Shown piece after piece: positions 33,551 to 46,402 of a DNA stretch of 64,000 nucleotides. The translations under genes and the position numbers were made by a program. Numbering within the stretch: the first letter of the stretch is position 1; each line of letters begins with the position of its first letter. Source of the stretch: Akebia trifoliata (lineage: Eukaryota; Streptophyta; Magnoliopsida; Ranunculales; Lardizabalaceae); the NCBI GenBank assembly GCA_017979445.1, contig CM030706.1, positions 13,130,967 to 13,194,966 on the forward strand. Direction: 5' to 3'. The notes beneath the pieces are model-generated. The model worked only from the letters and a program-made list of their open reading frames with translations, did not search any database and was not told the origin of the DNA.

Positions 33551-35361
33551 CGATCACCTTTACATTACACGTTCATTAAAATAGATAGAAAGGAATAATC
33601 TCGAATTTTAGTTGTGATACCATTGTCATATGCGTCCCATATCACGTATGAGCTTGATTGTCCCCACCATATATCCCAAGATATTATATCACTTCAAATT
33701 ATATGACGGATTATCCCTTCAAGTAATCGTAAACTCTTAATAGTTCACAAAATATATATATATATATATATATACATACCATTTTTTCTTTGAAAACAAA
33801 TAAGAAATTAACATCACAATGTTAAGTATAAATATCTAGTTTCCTACCATGAAACTGTGCCCACTCAGACTACATGGAATAACAGTATATTACGGTGCAC
33901 TCTTACACAAATTTAAACAATGCCTCGCGCTAATAGAAACTAAATAAAAATGTAAGTCACCTCGTGACAACATAAAATAAATTATTCCTGAATATCAGCT
34001 CATCAACCCACACATCTCACAATAATGTAAAATGTAGATATTACCCCTTGGGTGTGATTCTGACATTTTATCGTTTCATCTCTTTTTCCCCTTTTTTCGA
34101 TATTAGTATTTTTTGAAATTTTCGAAAACACCAGTCTTTTTTTCAATATTTATCAAATCAATGTAAATTCATTTTATATCAAATCATTTTTTAAAACTTT
34201 AAATTCATATTATCATTTAAATTGAAAAACTACAAAATTTGGATAAAAAAGGGATCCTAGTAATGGCACAAGACCAAACTGGTAAAACCACAAGATTTTT
34301 TGATAAAATGTCTCACCCACATATAAATTATTATAAAACACGTTTAAAACACATCAAACAAATATTTCTCATGAATTTAAAATAAAATAAGAAAATTCTA
34401 AATTTTGAAATAAAATCGTAAATTTAATAAAAATCATAAATTCATCTTTGAAACCTATGATTACTAATAAGAATCATAAGCCCTTACCTATTTTTTTAGT
34501 CATTAGAAGTAAAGAATGTGTACAAAAATTGAATCAAATAGGACTTGTATGCAAATGATTTTGAAAAGAATTTGGTGATTTCGAAAATCTCGATGATTGC
34601 ATCATTTCCCTTTTTCGTTGCAGAACGGTTTAGACTTTAAGTCGACGAAATCTTAGATTGAAGAGGTCGAAACACATTTTACGGTTCGGTTATTTTTTTT
34701 TATAAAAATTGGACAAGGAGAAGAGAGAGAAAGAGAGAGAATTTCACAAGGTAGATTTGTAGTGTTTAACGTTGTGGAAAAATTTCTCTTCTTTACCGAC
34801 GACCAACGGGGTCTTGATCACGACAAAAATCTTACGCAAAGTGGCCACAATTATTTAATAATATTTGGTTGCTTGGTTTTTTTTTTTTTTAACATTTAGA
34901 GAAGAGAATAAACATAAAAGAAAAATAGAATTCATTTATATAAAGAAATTTAGGAACGAAATCAGTATTTTTAAACTTGTTTATTTTTTTTACGATAATT
35001 CAACTTTCCGAACTCAGAAACTAACGAGTAAATGCTTTATTTTTCATAATTTTTCGTTACGAATCTAATGGTACAATCAGATTTTTTCAATTCTCGTTCT
35101 AACAAAAATTTATTGTTTTTAGCCCTGTCCGACATATAAATGGATGATTTGTAAGTTTTCCGTTAGAACTTGAATTTAAGTGTGCTTACAAGTTAAAGTA
35201 TATTTTTTGGCCATTTTGAATCTAACAATAAGATTATATTTCATTAAAAATGAATAGAATAAAATCTGAAAATTTTATCCTAAATCCCACCTTCATAATT
35301 GTTTCAAAATTTTACTATTTGATTTTTCTGGAGATATGAATTAAAAACTCGAGATATTACA
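33551..35361 (-). repeat. E5: older, truncated Tekay-like LTR
   Basis: Diverged copy of the E4 LTR. Its minus-strand start TGTAATATCTCGAG is at 35361. It ends at 33551 inside the region equivalent to 31362, exactly where E4 begins, so E4 probably inserted into this LTR. The remaining part is not seen beyond E4. Confidence 0.75.
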
Positions 35362-37995
35362 CTAGTGGTTGTAGAAGAAACTTGACTGTATCAAAGGTGT
35401 AACATGAGTTAACAAAAGCAAAGCAAGGAATTTGATGAATTAGGTTTTAGTAGTACGATAGGTGAGGGTAATACAATTGAATAGAGATCCAACGTACGAT
35501 TAGATCTTTTTGAACTTTCCTCAATAAATATATCTATATATAGTCCAACTAAAAGAGGCTTACATTAATTGACAGCCACTATAAAACCCCTACCGTCTCT
35601 TTACATATATTATAAATTATGTATTCATATAATTTATTTTATATATGGCTATCTCCATATAAGTTATCTACCATCATCATATGAGGATATTCTCCAGAAT
35701 TATTAAAGTTATCTTTTTAGTAAGGAGCAAAAGGAAATATTCTAAGATGCCATCTCATCTACATATGTAATGAGTTTAATGGAATAAATTAATCACAATA
35801 ATCTTACCGATGCCACCTAAGACATACCCAATAAACGAAAATTGATCATCAGATAATCATATTCCAAACGTTCAAAATGTCTATAGATCGGATGGTTGAG
35901 ATCATCCAAGCACATTCAATTTATGTATATGGCTCAACATATAAAATGTACCTTAGTTGTCTATTAGGACACTTCTTAAACTCTGTTTTCTTATTATCTT
36001 TTCTTCTTAGAATAGGGTCCTGTGTAACGTGTAAGATGCATGTAACACACATTCAAAAACTCATTTTACTAACTAAAAATCTAAAATGCCCTAAAAAAAA
36101 AATAAAAGGAAAAATGGTTGTGAATGACTCTTTATTGAGAATATGTACCGAATAGTTCCTACAAAAGAATACCGATCATTTAAGTCCCACTTAATAAAAT
36201 ATTAAGCTTTTAATGATCTTTTAAATTTTTTTTACAAAATACCGGAAATACCCTTTTTAACAGCTTTACAAAGTGGTTTAATCTAAAAATATACTGAGTC
36301 AAATAAAAAAAATTTGACCGATTTATTTGGTTATTAATATTTTTGTGAAAAATAAAAAATAAATATTTTTATTTACTAAAATCTATTCATATATTCAATA
36401 TAATTTTATTTGATTCATTTAAGTCGATTTGCTAATTTTTAAGTTGAATCAATTCGATGAGCATTTAAGTTTAGTTTTAAATTTATGTTTTAAATATTGA
36501 AAATTATTTATATATTTTAATAAATCTAGCAGACAAATCAAATCAATTTGATGATGTCAATCATGTGCATCTCCATCATCATCTTTGTTATAGTCATTAC
36601 AATCATCTATCTGAGTTAAAGATTATTAGTTTTTGGAATAGAAAACAAGGATCTTTTTTTTTTTTCATTTATATCTTTCTTTTTATTCTTCTATAAAAGA
36701 TGATCAAAGGGGCTTGCCATTAATTTTAAAATATAGAAGTACCTCAAATATTCTCAAATTCATATGTTTATTTAAATCTCAAAAATTGCTGAAAGGGTAA
36801 TTATGGTATTTTCCCTTTAAAAATCATTTTTCAACTAATATTTGAAAAATAGAGTACTAAAAAGTCCATATTTATTTAGAAGGGATTTTTTAATACATAT
36901 TTTCAAAAAATAGGTCTTCGTGGTCTTTGTGTCATTGTACGAAGAGAGGGTTCCTTCAAAAATTTCAAGCTGGCTGCCCGCTTCTAAATCTTTTCCCCTT
37001 TTGACACTCCTTAATCAAACCCTTAAGAATATAAGGAAGATAAACATGGAAGATGGATCTCTAGACTTGGGGCTTGGAAGTTGGTGGAGATGCTAAAGTG
37101 TCCCCTCATTAAATCTATGGTCAAGTGTCCCTTGCCCTCCCTTAAATCATATATACTGTTGAGATTCGAAAGGTTAGATAAGAAGGGTTGTTGAAACTTG
37201 GTCCATTTTCCTTGTTTCAAAACTCCAAGAATCACAATGTTACGTCAATTCCTTATTATGTAGCGTAATAAGGTTTATAAAAGCCAGAGTTGACCATGAT
37301 TTTAAAACTCGTATGATACAAGATGATTTGCGCGAGTCGTCCCAATTTTGGAAGCAACTGAGCGAGATAGATAATGTGAATTATCCATAACAATGACTCT
37401 TCTGAATTGATGGGTCCCACATTTTGAAAATATCATACCAGAACCAATATTTGTTATTTTAATATAAGATAATTTTTTTTATTGACTTAAATGTTAGTTA
37501 TTATTTGTATAAAATATAAGTTCTGTGTTTTCTATTTTACTTTTTAGTAGTGTGTTTTCATTTTGGGTTGCCTCAAAATTAGTAGTCAAGCATCTATTAA
37601 TCCATCTTATAATAAGAAATTATAAATATATAATAATAAATTAATTAATTAATTGATGAAATTATTTGACTTGTCCGAGATAAAATGACTTAGAGGAATG
37701 AACTTGGCATCAGAAGGGAAGAGGTGAGATATGATACCTAGTTTTTCAACCATGATTTTAAAAATTGGATGAGTCTTCAGTTTACTTAGAATGATGTCAA
37801 TGTACATAAATCAACCCAACTTGCTCGATTTGTTGAAAAACTCTAACTTGGCTTTTCGAAAATCCAACTCCTTTGACCAATTTGATTTGATATTGGATTT
37901 TTACTATATTAATATTTTAAAATATTTAAATGTTTGTGACTAATATAACATGACATTTTTTTTCTTGTAATACTTATTAATTAAGATTATAACAA
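35362..37995. other. A/T-rich stretch without recognised genes
   Basis: I see no conserved coding sequence, LTR or RNA gene here. The frames at 35877-36155 and 37023-37235 have no recognisable motif. Sequences near 37295-37330 and 37745-37790 share CATGATTTTAAAA-type words and could be old transposon debris. This may be the oldest sequence in the window. Confidence 0.5.
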
Positions 37996-38140
37996 GATAT
38001 AATTATCTGTAGATGCCAGCTAGCTTAATTGGTAAAGTTGTTGGGGGTGATGATAATAGAGACCTGGTTTCCAGTCCCAGTACCGAGTTACTGAATTCAT
38101 TAAAAATAAGCTTACTAATAAAAAAATGATATAATTATCT
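37996..38140 (+). mobile_element. tRNA-derived SINE with 13-bp target duplications
   Basis: The perfect direct repeat GATATAATTATCT flanks the element at 37996-38008 and 38128-38140. Inside (38009-38127) are a box-A-like TAGCTTAATTGGTA (38021-38034), a box-B-like GGTTTCCAGTCCC (38067-38078), and an A-rich 3' end. These are the pol III internal promoter, small size and tail of a plant SINE. It has no protein and depends on another element's reverse transcriptase. It is not a tRNA gene: no cloverleaf can be drawn around an anticodon. Confidence 0.8.
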
Positions 38141-38167
38141 TCAACATCATAAATATATTTAAATTAA

Positions 38168-38985
38168 TTTAAAACCCCGAGTTTTTTATTCGTATCTCGA
38201 GAAAAAATAAATAGTGGAATTTTGATAAAATCTTGAAAGTGGGACTTAGGGTAAAACTGTAGGATTTTATTCTAGTCATTTTTAATGAAATCTGGCCTCA
38301 CCATTGGATTCAAAATGGTTGAAAAACATACTTTAGCCTGTAAGCAAGCTCAAATACGAATCTGAACAAAAAAGTTGTAAAATCCTCGATTATCGAGTCG
38401 GATTAGACTAAAATAATGATTTTTTGCTAAAGCAAGAATGTTTAAAATTCGATCATACCATTGGATTCATAAAGATAAATTATAAAAAATAGACTATTTA
38501 TTTGTCACTTTTGGAGATCAAAAAGTCAAATTATCGTTAAAAACAAAAATGACGTCAATATTAGGGTTCCATTGGGCCAAAAATGTAAATTTTTTTTAGA
38601 AATAAAATTTGTAGAAATTGACCACATCATTAGATCCAGAACAATAAATTAGACAAAATAGAGTATTCACTTGTTACTTTTGGAGTCCGGATGGTCAATT
38701 TATCGCCAAACGAAACAATAGATAAAATACCGATTTCATCCCAAAAATTAATATAAATAAATTTTTAAAATTTTTCACTATTCATCTTCATTTAAAACCA
38801 GCCAACTTTTTTTTAAAAAAATTTGGTTTTTCCTTCGACTTTTCAACTCAGATTCGCAACAAACGGTTCGTCGTTGACTTCCGCCGCAGAAGAGAAAAAC
38901 GTCTGTAACGTCGTTCTCTACCAAATCCACCCAGTTTTCTTTCGTTTTCTCTTCTTTTTTTATACCATTAGAAGGTCTTGCGAAG
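38168..38985 (+). repeat. E6: 5' LTR fragment (Tekay-like)
   Basis: Direct counterpart of 39977-40790, with shared TATCTCGAGAAAA, CTTGAAAGTGGGACTTAGG and TTTTTGCTAAAGCAAGAAT. The start has lost its TGTAA, and the 3' part of the LTR is missing where internal sequence begins near 38986. The frame at 38823-39032 lies within it and is not a gene. Confidence 0.75.
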
Positions 38986-39233
38986 AAAGAATGAGATTTT
39001 TAGAAGATTATTTAAGAACTTGCAAAACATAAGTGTTAGAATAACAGTAAAGTGTGAGAAGATGAGTGCGATTTGTAAGGCTAGTGATGTGACTATGTAG
39101 TAAGTAAAAATATGTGTGATGTGGGCAAGATAAAGTTAAATGAATAAAGTTTAATTGATATTATAATGATATTTAAGTAGTAATTAGTAGACGTTGTAAT
39201 TTTGAGGGTAGAGTAAGAAAGTGTGTGGCTTGC
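38986..39233 (+). other. E6 internal debris before the integrase tail
   Basis: A/T-rich sequence between the truncated left LTR and the pol tail. No recognisable domain. Gag, protease, RT and most of integrase have been deleted from this copy. Confidence 0.5.
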
Positions 39234-39371
39234 AGAATGATTCTACCTCCGCAACTCGAGCAAGCCTTCAATGTGTTCTACGTGTTCATGCTGAAGAAGT
39301 ATTTGCCAGATCCTTCACACATGGTTAATTTGCAAGACAATTTATTGGATGTGTTTAAAGGAGATGTGTAG
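39234..39371 (+). pseudogene. E6 integrase C-terminal remnant (chromovirus type)
   Basis: Open stretch RMILPPQLEQAFNVFYVFML KKYLPDPSHMVNLQDNLLDV followed by a stop. It closely resembles the chromovirus segment LPP-L---HNVFHVS-LRKY-PDPSH that precedes the chromodomain. The chromodomain itself is not readable in 39372-39960, although the region just before the LTR (TTTCGATGACGAAATTTTT) resembles the usual 3' end of Tekay/Del pol. Confidence 0.8.
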
Positions 39372-39962
39372 GTTTGTTGATGTAAGGTAGAATGGGAAGT
39401 ACATATATATCTCAAATTAAAGTTGATGGGATGTAGGATTTATCCCCTCAAGTAAGATTTTAAATTATAAAGGTTATGACAAAGATTTTGAGGAAATATT
39501 ACAATAAGTAGAAAATGTAATATTGAATTGAATATAAAGATAGTGGTGTATTTGCGGTAAGACTATGTATTGAGGAGTAATATTCATAGCAAGTATGAGT
39601 AAAACATAATAGACGGTGTAATTGATGAGAGAAATAAAGATAAAAAATAGATAAGATATGAAAGGATTGTTGTTGATAGACATTGGTGGGAAAGTGATAC
39701 AAGGTGAATTGATTGTTATCTTAGGGTTATACAAATAATGGATTAGTTGGAATATAAGTTTGAATTAGAGTGATTAATTAATGAATGTGTTGGGTTGACG
39801 GAATATGGGAGACACAAGTCTACGAGTTATGAATGAGATTGGCTTGAGACTAAGAATAGATGGTAATCGAAGATATGTGTTGCTTATTATACATGTCGTG
39901 TTAGTGGAATTGCGACAAAATTCGGTAAGGTATGATTTTAATTTCGATGACGAAATTTTTAT

Positions 39963-39976
39963 TAAGGGAGGAAAAA
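39963..39976 (+). promoter_or_regulatory. Polypurine tract of E6
   Basis: TAAGGGAGGAAAAA directly before the LTR start TGTAAAATCCC at 39977. Confidence 0.75.
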
Positions 39977-42017
39977 TGTAAAATCCCAAATTTCTGATTT
40001 GTATCTCGAGAAAAATAAATAGTAAAATTTTGAGAAAATCTTGAAAGTGGGACTTAGGATAAAATTGTAGGATTTGGTTTCTGATCATTTTTAAGAAATC
40101 TGACCTCACTATTGGATTCAAAATGATCAAAAAATATATTTTAGCCTGTAAGCACGCTCAAATGCGAGTCCGAACAGAAAAGTTACAAAATCCTCGATCA
40201 CCGAGTCGGACCATGCTAAAATAATAATTTTTTGCTAAAGCAAGAATTTTTAAGATTCAATTATACCATTGGATTCGTAACGAAAAATTATTGAACATGG
40301 ACTATTTATTTATCATTTTTGGAGCACAAAAAGTCGAATTATAGTCAAAAATGAAAATGACGTCAATTTTAGGAGTCACCTTAGGCCAAAAATGTAAATT
40401 TTTGTTAGAGACAAAATTTATAGAAATTGACTATACCATTAGATCCGAAAAAAAAATAGGCGAAATATAGTATTCATTCGTCACTTTTGGAGTACGGACG
40501 GTAAAGTTATCGTCGATCGAAATAATAGGCAAAATACTGATTTCGTCCCAAGACTTTATATAAATAAATTTATAGTTTTTTTCACTATTCATCTTCTCAA
40601 TTCATCCCAAAACCAGCCAACGAAATAACGAAATTTTTTTTGATTTCTTCCGATCTTCCACCTTAGATTAGCTACAAACGGCTCGTCGTCCACGATCGAC
40701 GCAGAAGGAAAAAGGTCCGTAGCCTCGACATCTACGAAACCTACCCTAGATCTCTTTGTTTCATATTTTCTTTCACCTCGTATCATCAAAAATCAGCCGT
40801 ATTTATATACGGAGGTTTCAAAATTTTGACCTTCGAAGTTTCGAGTTCAAACCGTCTTCCGCCGTAGAAGGGAGAAAAGACGACGGTATCGAGATCTTCG
40901 AAACCACCAGGTTAGATTTGAAAATCAGCTGTCTTGAAGTTCGAACCGCCTCGATTTTCTTAGCGATCACCTCTATTTCCATGCACGCTAATTCGAACCG
41001 CCTCGATAATTTATAACAAATTATACATGGGTAAGATATTTCAACGGGTTATTTCTGTCAATTGGGTCATGTGCATCGCTCGGACCCCATTTTGATTTAA
41101 GTTTTGTACTTTTTCAATGTTATTGATAAAAATGAATTTTATAGTTGGAAAAATGATTTAATATTCAATGAACTCATATTGAGTTGATGAATATCAGAAA
41201 GTGGATATTTTGTTTGAAATTTTGAAAATTATAAAAATAAAAAAAAATAAAAAAAGGTATGAAACAGTAAAATGTCAGAGTCATACCCAAGGGGTGATGT
41301 CTGCATTTTACATTATTGTGTTGTATATAGATTGGTGAACGGATATCCAAGGATAATGTTACTGATTGCAAGTTTATTTACTTTAGGTTAGCGCGATGCG
41401 TTATTTACTTTTCCGTTCTGTTATTTATTTTAGGCCGGGTGGCTACAGTTGCATGATAAGAAACTGGATATTTATTCTCAATCTTGTATTATTAATTTCT
41501 ATTTTGTTTTCAAATGAAAATAATATATATATGTAGCTCTTTTATGAGCTGTTAAAGAGTCTGTGAATACCAGAAAGGATAGTGCATTATATCATCTGGA
41601 GTAGTGTTGTACGGTAGGGACTACCAAGCTCATACGTGGTATGGGACGCATATGAGAGTGGAGTAGAATCCGAGTTATTCCTCTTTATCTTTAATAGTGA
41701 GCTTGTAATGTAAAGGTGGTCGTATACGAATGGTTTGTATATTTGGAAATCACATGCACGCCTGATAGGTATAGACGAAGATAATTAGTCAGTAATCACT
41801 AACAATCTATAGTAGTCGAACGTTCTGACACATCGAAAAGAGACCCATTACTTACGGTCACGTCAAACGGCCAGCCTAAGCCAGATAAATGGTCAACCAA
41901 GCGTGGTAAGTGCAGCGACGACCGGCCACAAAATCAAGAACTAAAAGCTAGAGAAGAATTGTAACATCATGTCCCGACTAGGAGCGATCTAGTCGTGAAT
42001 CTCAACTCTCTAATTCT
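39977..42017 (+). repeat. E6 3' LTR, interrupted by E7
   Basis: Starts TGTAAAATCCC and matches the inverse of 33550 back to about 31070. At 42017 (CTCTAATTCT) it stops, whereas the E4 copy continues with CACTACTCC. That is where the E7 LTR begins, so the last part of this LTR should lie beyond the right edge. Confidence 0.85.
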
Positions 42018-44057
42018 TGTAGGCACCTCAATTTGAACGGGCCACTACTCGAAATGGCCCAAACATACAGATTTTTCAAATAAATGGGCCAACGGGCCTC
42101 AAGGGCCCAAGTCATTGAAAAGTGACATTTTGATCGAACCAAGGCCCCTAAGACCTCCTAGTGGTTTGGAAGGCCCGCCAAGAGGACTCGGCCAACCCTC
42201 CGCTTTCCCAATATTTACCGCTCCGCTTCCAAAATCAAAAACGTCAAATTTTCAATAAAGTTCACCAACGGGCCTAAAAAGCACAATTTGCCAACACGTG
42301 GCATTTTGATTAATTCAATAATTTCAAAATCTCAAAAAAATGGATAAAACTAAAAATGTGAGACTTGGGACATCTATCACTTCCTCTACCTTCACCGCTT
42401 CGCTCCCGAATCCAATTACCCTTAGCCCATCTAAAGCCTGCAAACCCTCAGCACTCACAAATTACATTTCTCACCTTATCTCCTAACCTAAATCCAATCC
42501 CACACCACCAAAAACCTAAAACATACCCACCCTCAAAAATCAAATCCAAAACAAACCCTACCCAATCCAATAACCCAAAATCATTCCATAACCTAAGCCC
42601 AATACACTAAAAAGCCCACAAACCTTTATCCATATCTAATTCACATCCAACCGATAATCCTAACCCACAAATCACTACCCACATCAACCAATCACCATCT
42701 TGATAATCAAATATGACATATGTCATCACCCCATCTCACCTCCCTCACCCAATTACCTACCCCATTAATTTCATTTACCCACACATCAACCCATTACATT
42801 TTCTCTCAAATCAAACACATCAACCCACACCCTTCCCATAACTTACCCTCATAATTCCCTAACCCCTATTCTCTCAAATCAAACACCTCCCCCTATCCTA
42901 CTATCATCATTCTCTACTAACCAACCACCACCTTCCCCTAATCTACCATCTCTACAACCTAAACCTATACCCCCCTCAAACACTCATTCTCTCCCATCAA
43001 TTAATCTAAACCCCTAATCTCCACACATTATACCACATGTCACTATCTCCCTCACCCTCCCAACTACCATCTTACATCCTCCATTCTCTCAAATCAAACA
43101 CCACTCAATCAATCAACTACCCTCTTAAACACCAATCATCTCACCTCACCAAACACTCCACCCAAATGGTTTGGGTAAGATCCAAATCATTTGGATCAAA
43201 ACACATTCCATTTACACTCATTACATAATTACCCCTCTCCCAATTCCTAATTTTATACCCCCCACCTTTAAAACATATTTCATTCTCTACTCTCCCCCAC
43301 TTTCCCCCATTATATCCCTAAAATAACCCCCCAACATCTATAAATACCCTCCTCCTCTTCTCAAAAAAACCCCCAAATTTCACTATAAGAATTCTCCTCC
43401 CAAATCTCATAAAAAAAATATTACATCCTACTTAATTTTCTCATCATCTTTTTTCTACTCCTTCAATTACACAAAAAAATAACATTTTCCTAAACCATTA
43501 AGGACCTTAGAAGACATTTAAGAAGAAGAAGAAAAGAAAGATTGAAGCTTCAAGGTGGGTGCAACAAAATACCCCTCCCTCTTTTTCTCTACCCTCTCCT
43601 CCTCCCTCTTCTATTATCCCCCCTCTCTTTGTTTTATTTTAGATGGACTAAGGATGAATGGTCCTTAAGACAAAGATTTATAAGGATCATCCCCTTCAAT
43701 AGGATGATCCTATAATCAAGCCAAAAATAAATCCCTACTTATAGTACACATTATCAACACGTGGCACTTCATTTTTATTCTTGTATTTTCAATCAAAATG
43801 ACCGAATTGAGTTGAGGTTACCATTATTTAGTGGGGAGAAAATGGTGCCTAACACCTTTCCTTTTCTCCAACCGAGTCGCTTACCCCGAATCTCAATGTT
43901 CGATTAGTTCATATCCATCGTGAGTCACTAAATGCCAAAATGTCATTTTTTCGAAAAATGTACATCGGGTGGCCATTCACACCCACTTACAATATGAATG
44001 GTGGCGACTCCTAACCTTAGTAGATATGACCATCGTAATGACGAAATCACGTATCCA
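42018..44057 (+). repeat. 5' LTR of E7
   Basis: Starts TGTAGGCACCTC inside the E6 LTR and ends near 44057 (TATCCA), five bases before the primer-binding site. TATA box TATAAATA at 43339-43346. U5 has GGTGCCTAACACC (43851-43863), as in the other Tat LTRs. The plus strand of U3 is almost free of G (seven in 42481-43140). The frames at 42365-42610 and 43037-43228 come from that bias. Confidence 0.82.
43339..43346 (+). promoter_or_regulatory. TATA box of the E7 LTR
   Basis: TATAAATA about 720 bases before the LTR end, preceded by a C-rich, G-poor U3 and followed by a pyrimidine-rich CCCTCCTCCTCTTCTC. Confidence 0.65.
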
Positions 44058-44062
44058 TAGCT

Positions 44063-44080
44063 TGGCGACTCCACTGGGGA
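44063..44080 (+). promoter_or_regulatory. Primer-binding site of E7
   Basis: TGGCGACTCCACTGGGGA, resembling the complement of the plant tRNA-Arg 3' end. It is the cleanest copy in the window. Confidence 0.8.
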
Positions 44081-45179
44081 GTAAAGGCTCTACCCTCGTG
44101 TCAACTCGATCATTTTGAAAAAAAAAAAATTCAAAATATTCTTATTTGCAAGCTAACATTATTTGTTGTATTTGTGTATTTATTTTTTAGATAGGTTTTT
44201 ATTTATTTATTTACTCCCTTGAGTGAATAAAAAATAAAAAAATAAAAAAAAGGAAAAAAAAATCAGTTTTTACTTTATTTATCCGATTATATGTCTTTTA
44301 AGCATGCATATCATCAAAAAAATGAAAAACAATTCTTTTTTTCGTCCCAAGACAAAAACCAGAGGCAATGTGCCTCAAAATGAGCTTAAAAAAAAAATCA
44401 ATTTTTTTTTTGTCGAATGGACAGTCGAATTTAAACTGATTGTAACTTTTTCGTCCGATCTCCGATTAACTATTAGTGCACATCAATTTGGGGTAGAACA
44501 AAATTTTCTTCTAAATGTGACTAAGTCAACAAGATTTTGACAAGTCAGAATCGATTTTTAAGCTCGTTTACTATCGTTTACATTAGCATTTATGTTTGAC
44601 GTCTTGTCGGGATACAAAATGAGTAGAAAAAAAAAGCATAAAAAAAAAATTTAGCCCAGGCCAAAACCCAGAGGCAATGTGCCTCAAAATGAGCACACAA
44701 AAAAAATTAAAAAAAAAAATTTAATTTTTTTTTGCTCAGCTTGTTCCTTACGTCAGTCTTGGAAACTTTTCTCTTGGAATTTATTTTTTATTTTGAGTCT
44801 TAAAGTTTCAAAAGATCAAACGGATCATTTTTTTTGTTAAACTCAGGGCGTACCGCTCGCCACTTTTTGATTGATCAAAATGAAAATTCAAAATGATCAT
44901 CGATTGGACTATAAAAAAATAAAAATAAAAAGAGAAGTCCTTTTGTTATTAGTTCATTCGTTTAAAAAAAATAAATAAAAAAAAATGATGAAAAAAAAAA
45001 TCGATTGGTTGATGCATAACCATGAATGTGCTATCCTTGTGGACTAATTATCTAAAAGGCCATGGTCTCTATAGGTATATTTTAATATGCCTACATGATC
45101 TTAATGTGGATGTAATAGATTTGGTAGTCTTTGAGCTATGTGGCATCCATGTAGAAATGGTTTGATCTGGCCAACGGGT
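44081..45179 (+). other. E7 untranslated leader
   Basis: A/T-rich leader with two copies of a hairpin motif, GAGGCA-ATG-TGCCTC, at 44362-44376 and 44671-44685; each is followed by AAAATGAGC. The conserved GATTGGACTAT is near 44906. The frame at 44304-44540 is not conserved. Confidence 0.7.
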
Positions 45180-46360
45180 CCACTCACCTGGAAAATGCCC
45201 CAGGCACACCCTATCCTATTTGCACGCACCACTAGCATGTTTACTTTACTATATTGCACGCTTGCATGTCCTTAATAGCCAACGTGGTACTAGTGCGTGG
45301 CCTGGTCTCCTCGGAGATGAGACGTCATTTATGAAAATCACAACTCCAATCACGTACCGTAAGGTATATAAAACTGGGGTATCAGTACCGTTTGATTAGG
45401 TGATTCTGAAAGGTATATTGATACACCCATGTTGGAGTGACCTGAGCCCCTGTCCTATTGTAAGCCGCACGGTCACATGTCCCGATTGCCAACGTAGTAC
45501 TAGTATGTGGTCGGTCCCCTCGCGGGATGCAAAAACCATTTATGAAAGCTACAACTCTTGACTCGTACCCGTAGGTATATAAAAGATAATCCAAGTACAT
45601 CAATTGCACTTCTTGGTCAAAACCAGTACCTAAGCGAGATCTTGTCCGGCTGTATCCTACTATATGAGGGGGATAGACTACGTCTATTCTAGACCAGAGG
45701 TACTTAAGTGGGCTCTTGCTCAACATCGTGCGCCACCTCTCAACTGGGGATCAAACTGGCTGTTTTTGGCTTCAGAGAAGTGAGTTGAAATTTTAGATTA
45801 TCACCTATACGGTATATCAAACCAAGTCACTACGTACCGTTTGATTGAGTACGTTTGAGAGGTATATAGGTGTGCTTGGGCAAGGGTGGCAAGATAAAAA
45901 TGCATTGCACGTAGTAAGTTTAGAGTCTAAAAACCTTCCCTGTAGGTCACGACTCGAACTTATCGTGGGTGTTCCCAGGTTGTTCATTGAATGGAACCTT
46001 ATGATTGATGTATGTGAATGATGAGATTAGAGTGTATGATTGTCCTCAAGGATAAAAAATTTTGATTTTAGAAATTAAAATGGGTGCACCGACCCAATAA
46101 AGAATCCATTTCTTGCAAAAATTCAATAATGACCCAATCCATCTCGATCCAACAATCATGATAGGCCGGGCCATTTAAATCAAAATGGAAATCAAAATTT
46201 CAAAGAATAAAAGTGGTTACAAAAGAAAAATATTTTCCAGAAAGTATGTTTTCCAAAAGAAGTGTTCTCTAGGAAAAAATATTTTTCAAAAAAATAGTGT
46301 TTTCAAGAAAGTGTTTTCCATAAGAACAAAATTTTTCAAAAGAAAAGTAATTTTACATGG
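45180..46360 (+). repeat. Duplicated palindromic leader module and A/T repeats, E7 copy
   Basis: Two diverged halves (about 45266-45375 and 45475-45590). The central palindromes are partly decayed (GTACTAGTGC, GTACTAGTAT). TATATAAAA motifs lie after both halves (45364 and 45575). Then follow the conserved GCAAGGGTGGC block near 45882 and the TTTTCCAAAAGAA-type repeats (46200-46360) that end at ORF1. Confidence 0.75.
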
Positions 46361-46402
46361 ACCTTGGAAATGTACTGAACTATTCTTTTGTGTCAACTCA
46401 GG

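Noticed and set aside
38009..38127. Functional tRNA gene
   Set aside because: Box-A- and box-B-like motifs are present, but no cloverleaf or anticodon arm fits, and the target duplications and A-rich tail mark a SINE.
39474..40130. Antisense membrane-like proteins
   Set aside because: They lie opposite the degraded pol tail and LTR of E6, with hydrophobicity explained by A/T-rich composition.
42365..43228. Proline/serine-rich proteins
   Set aside because: Their composition follows from the G-free strand of the E7 LTR.
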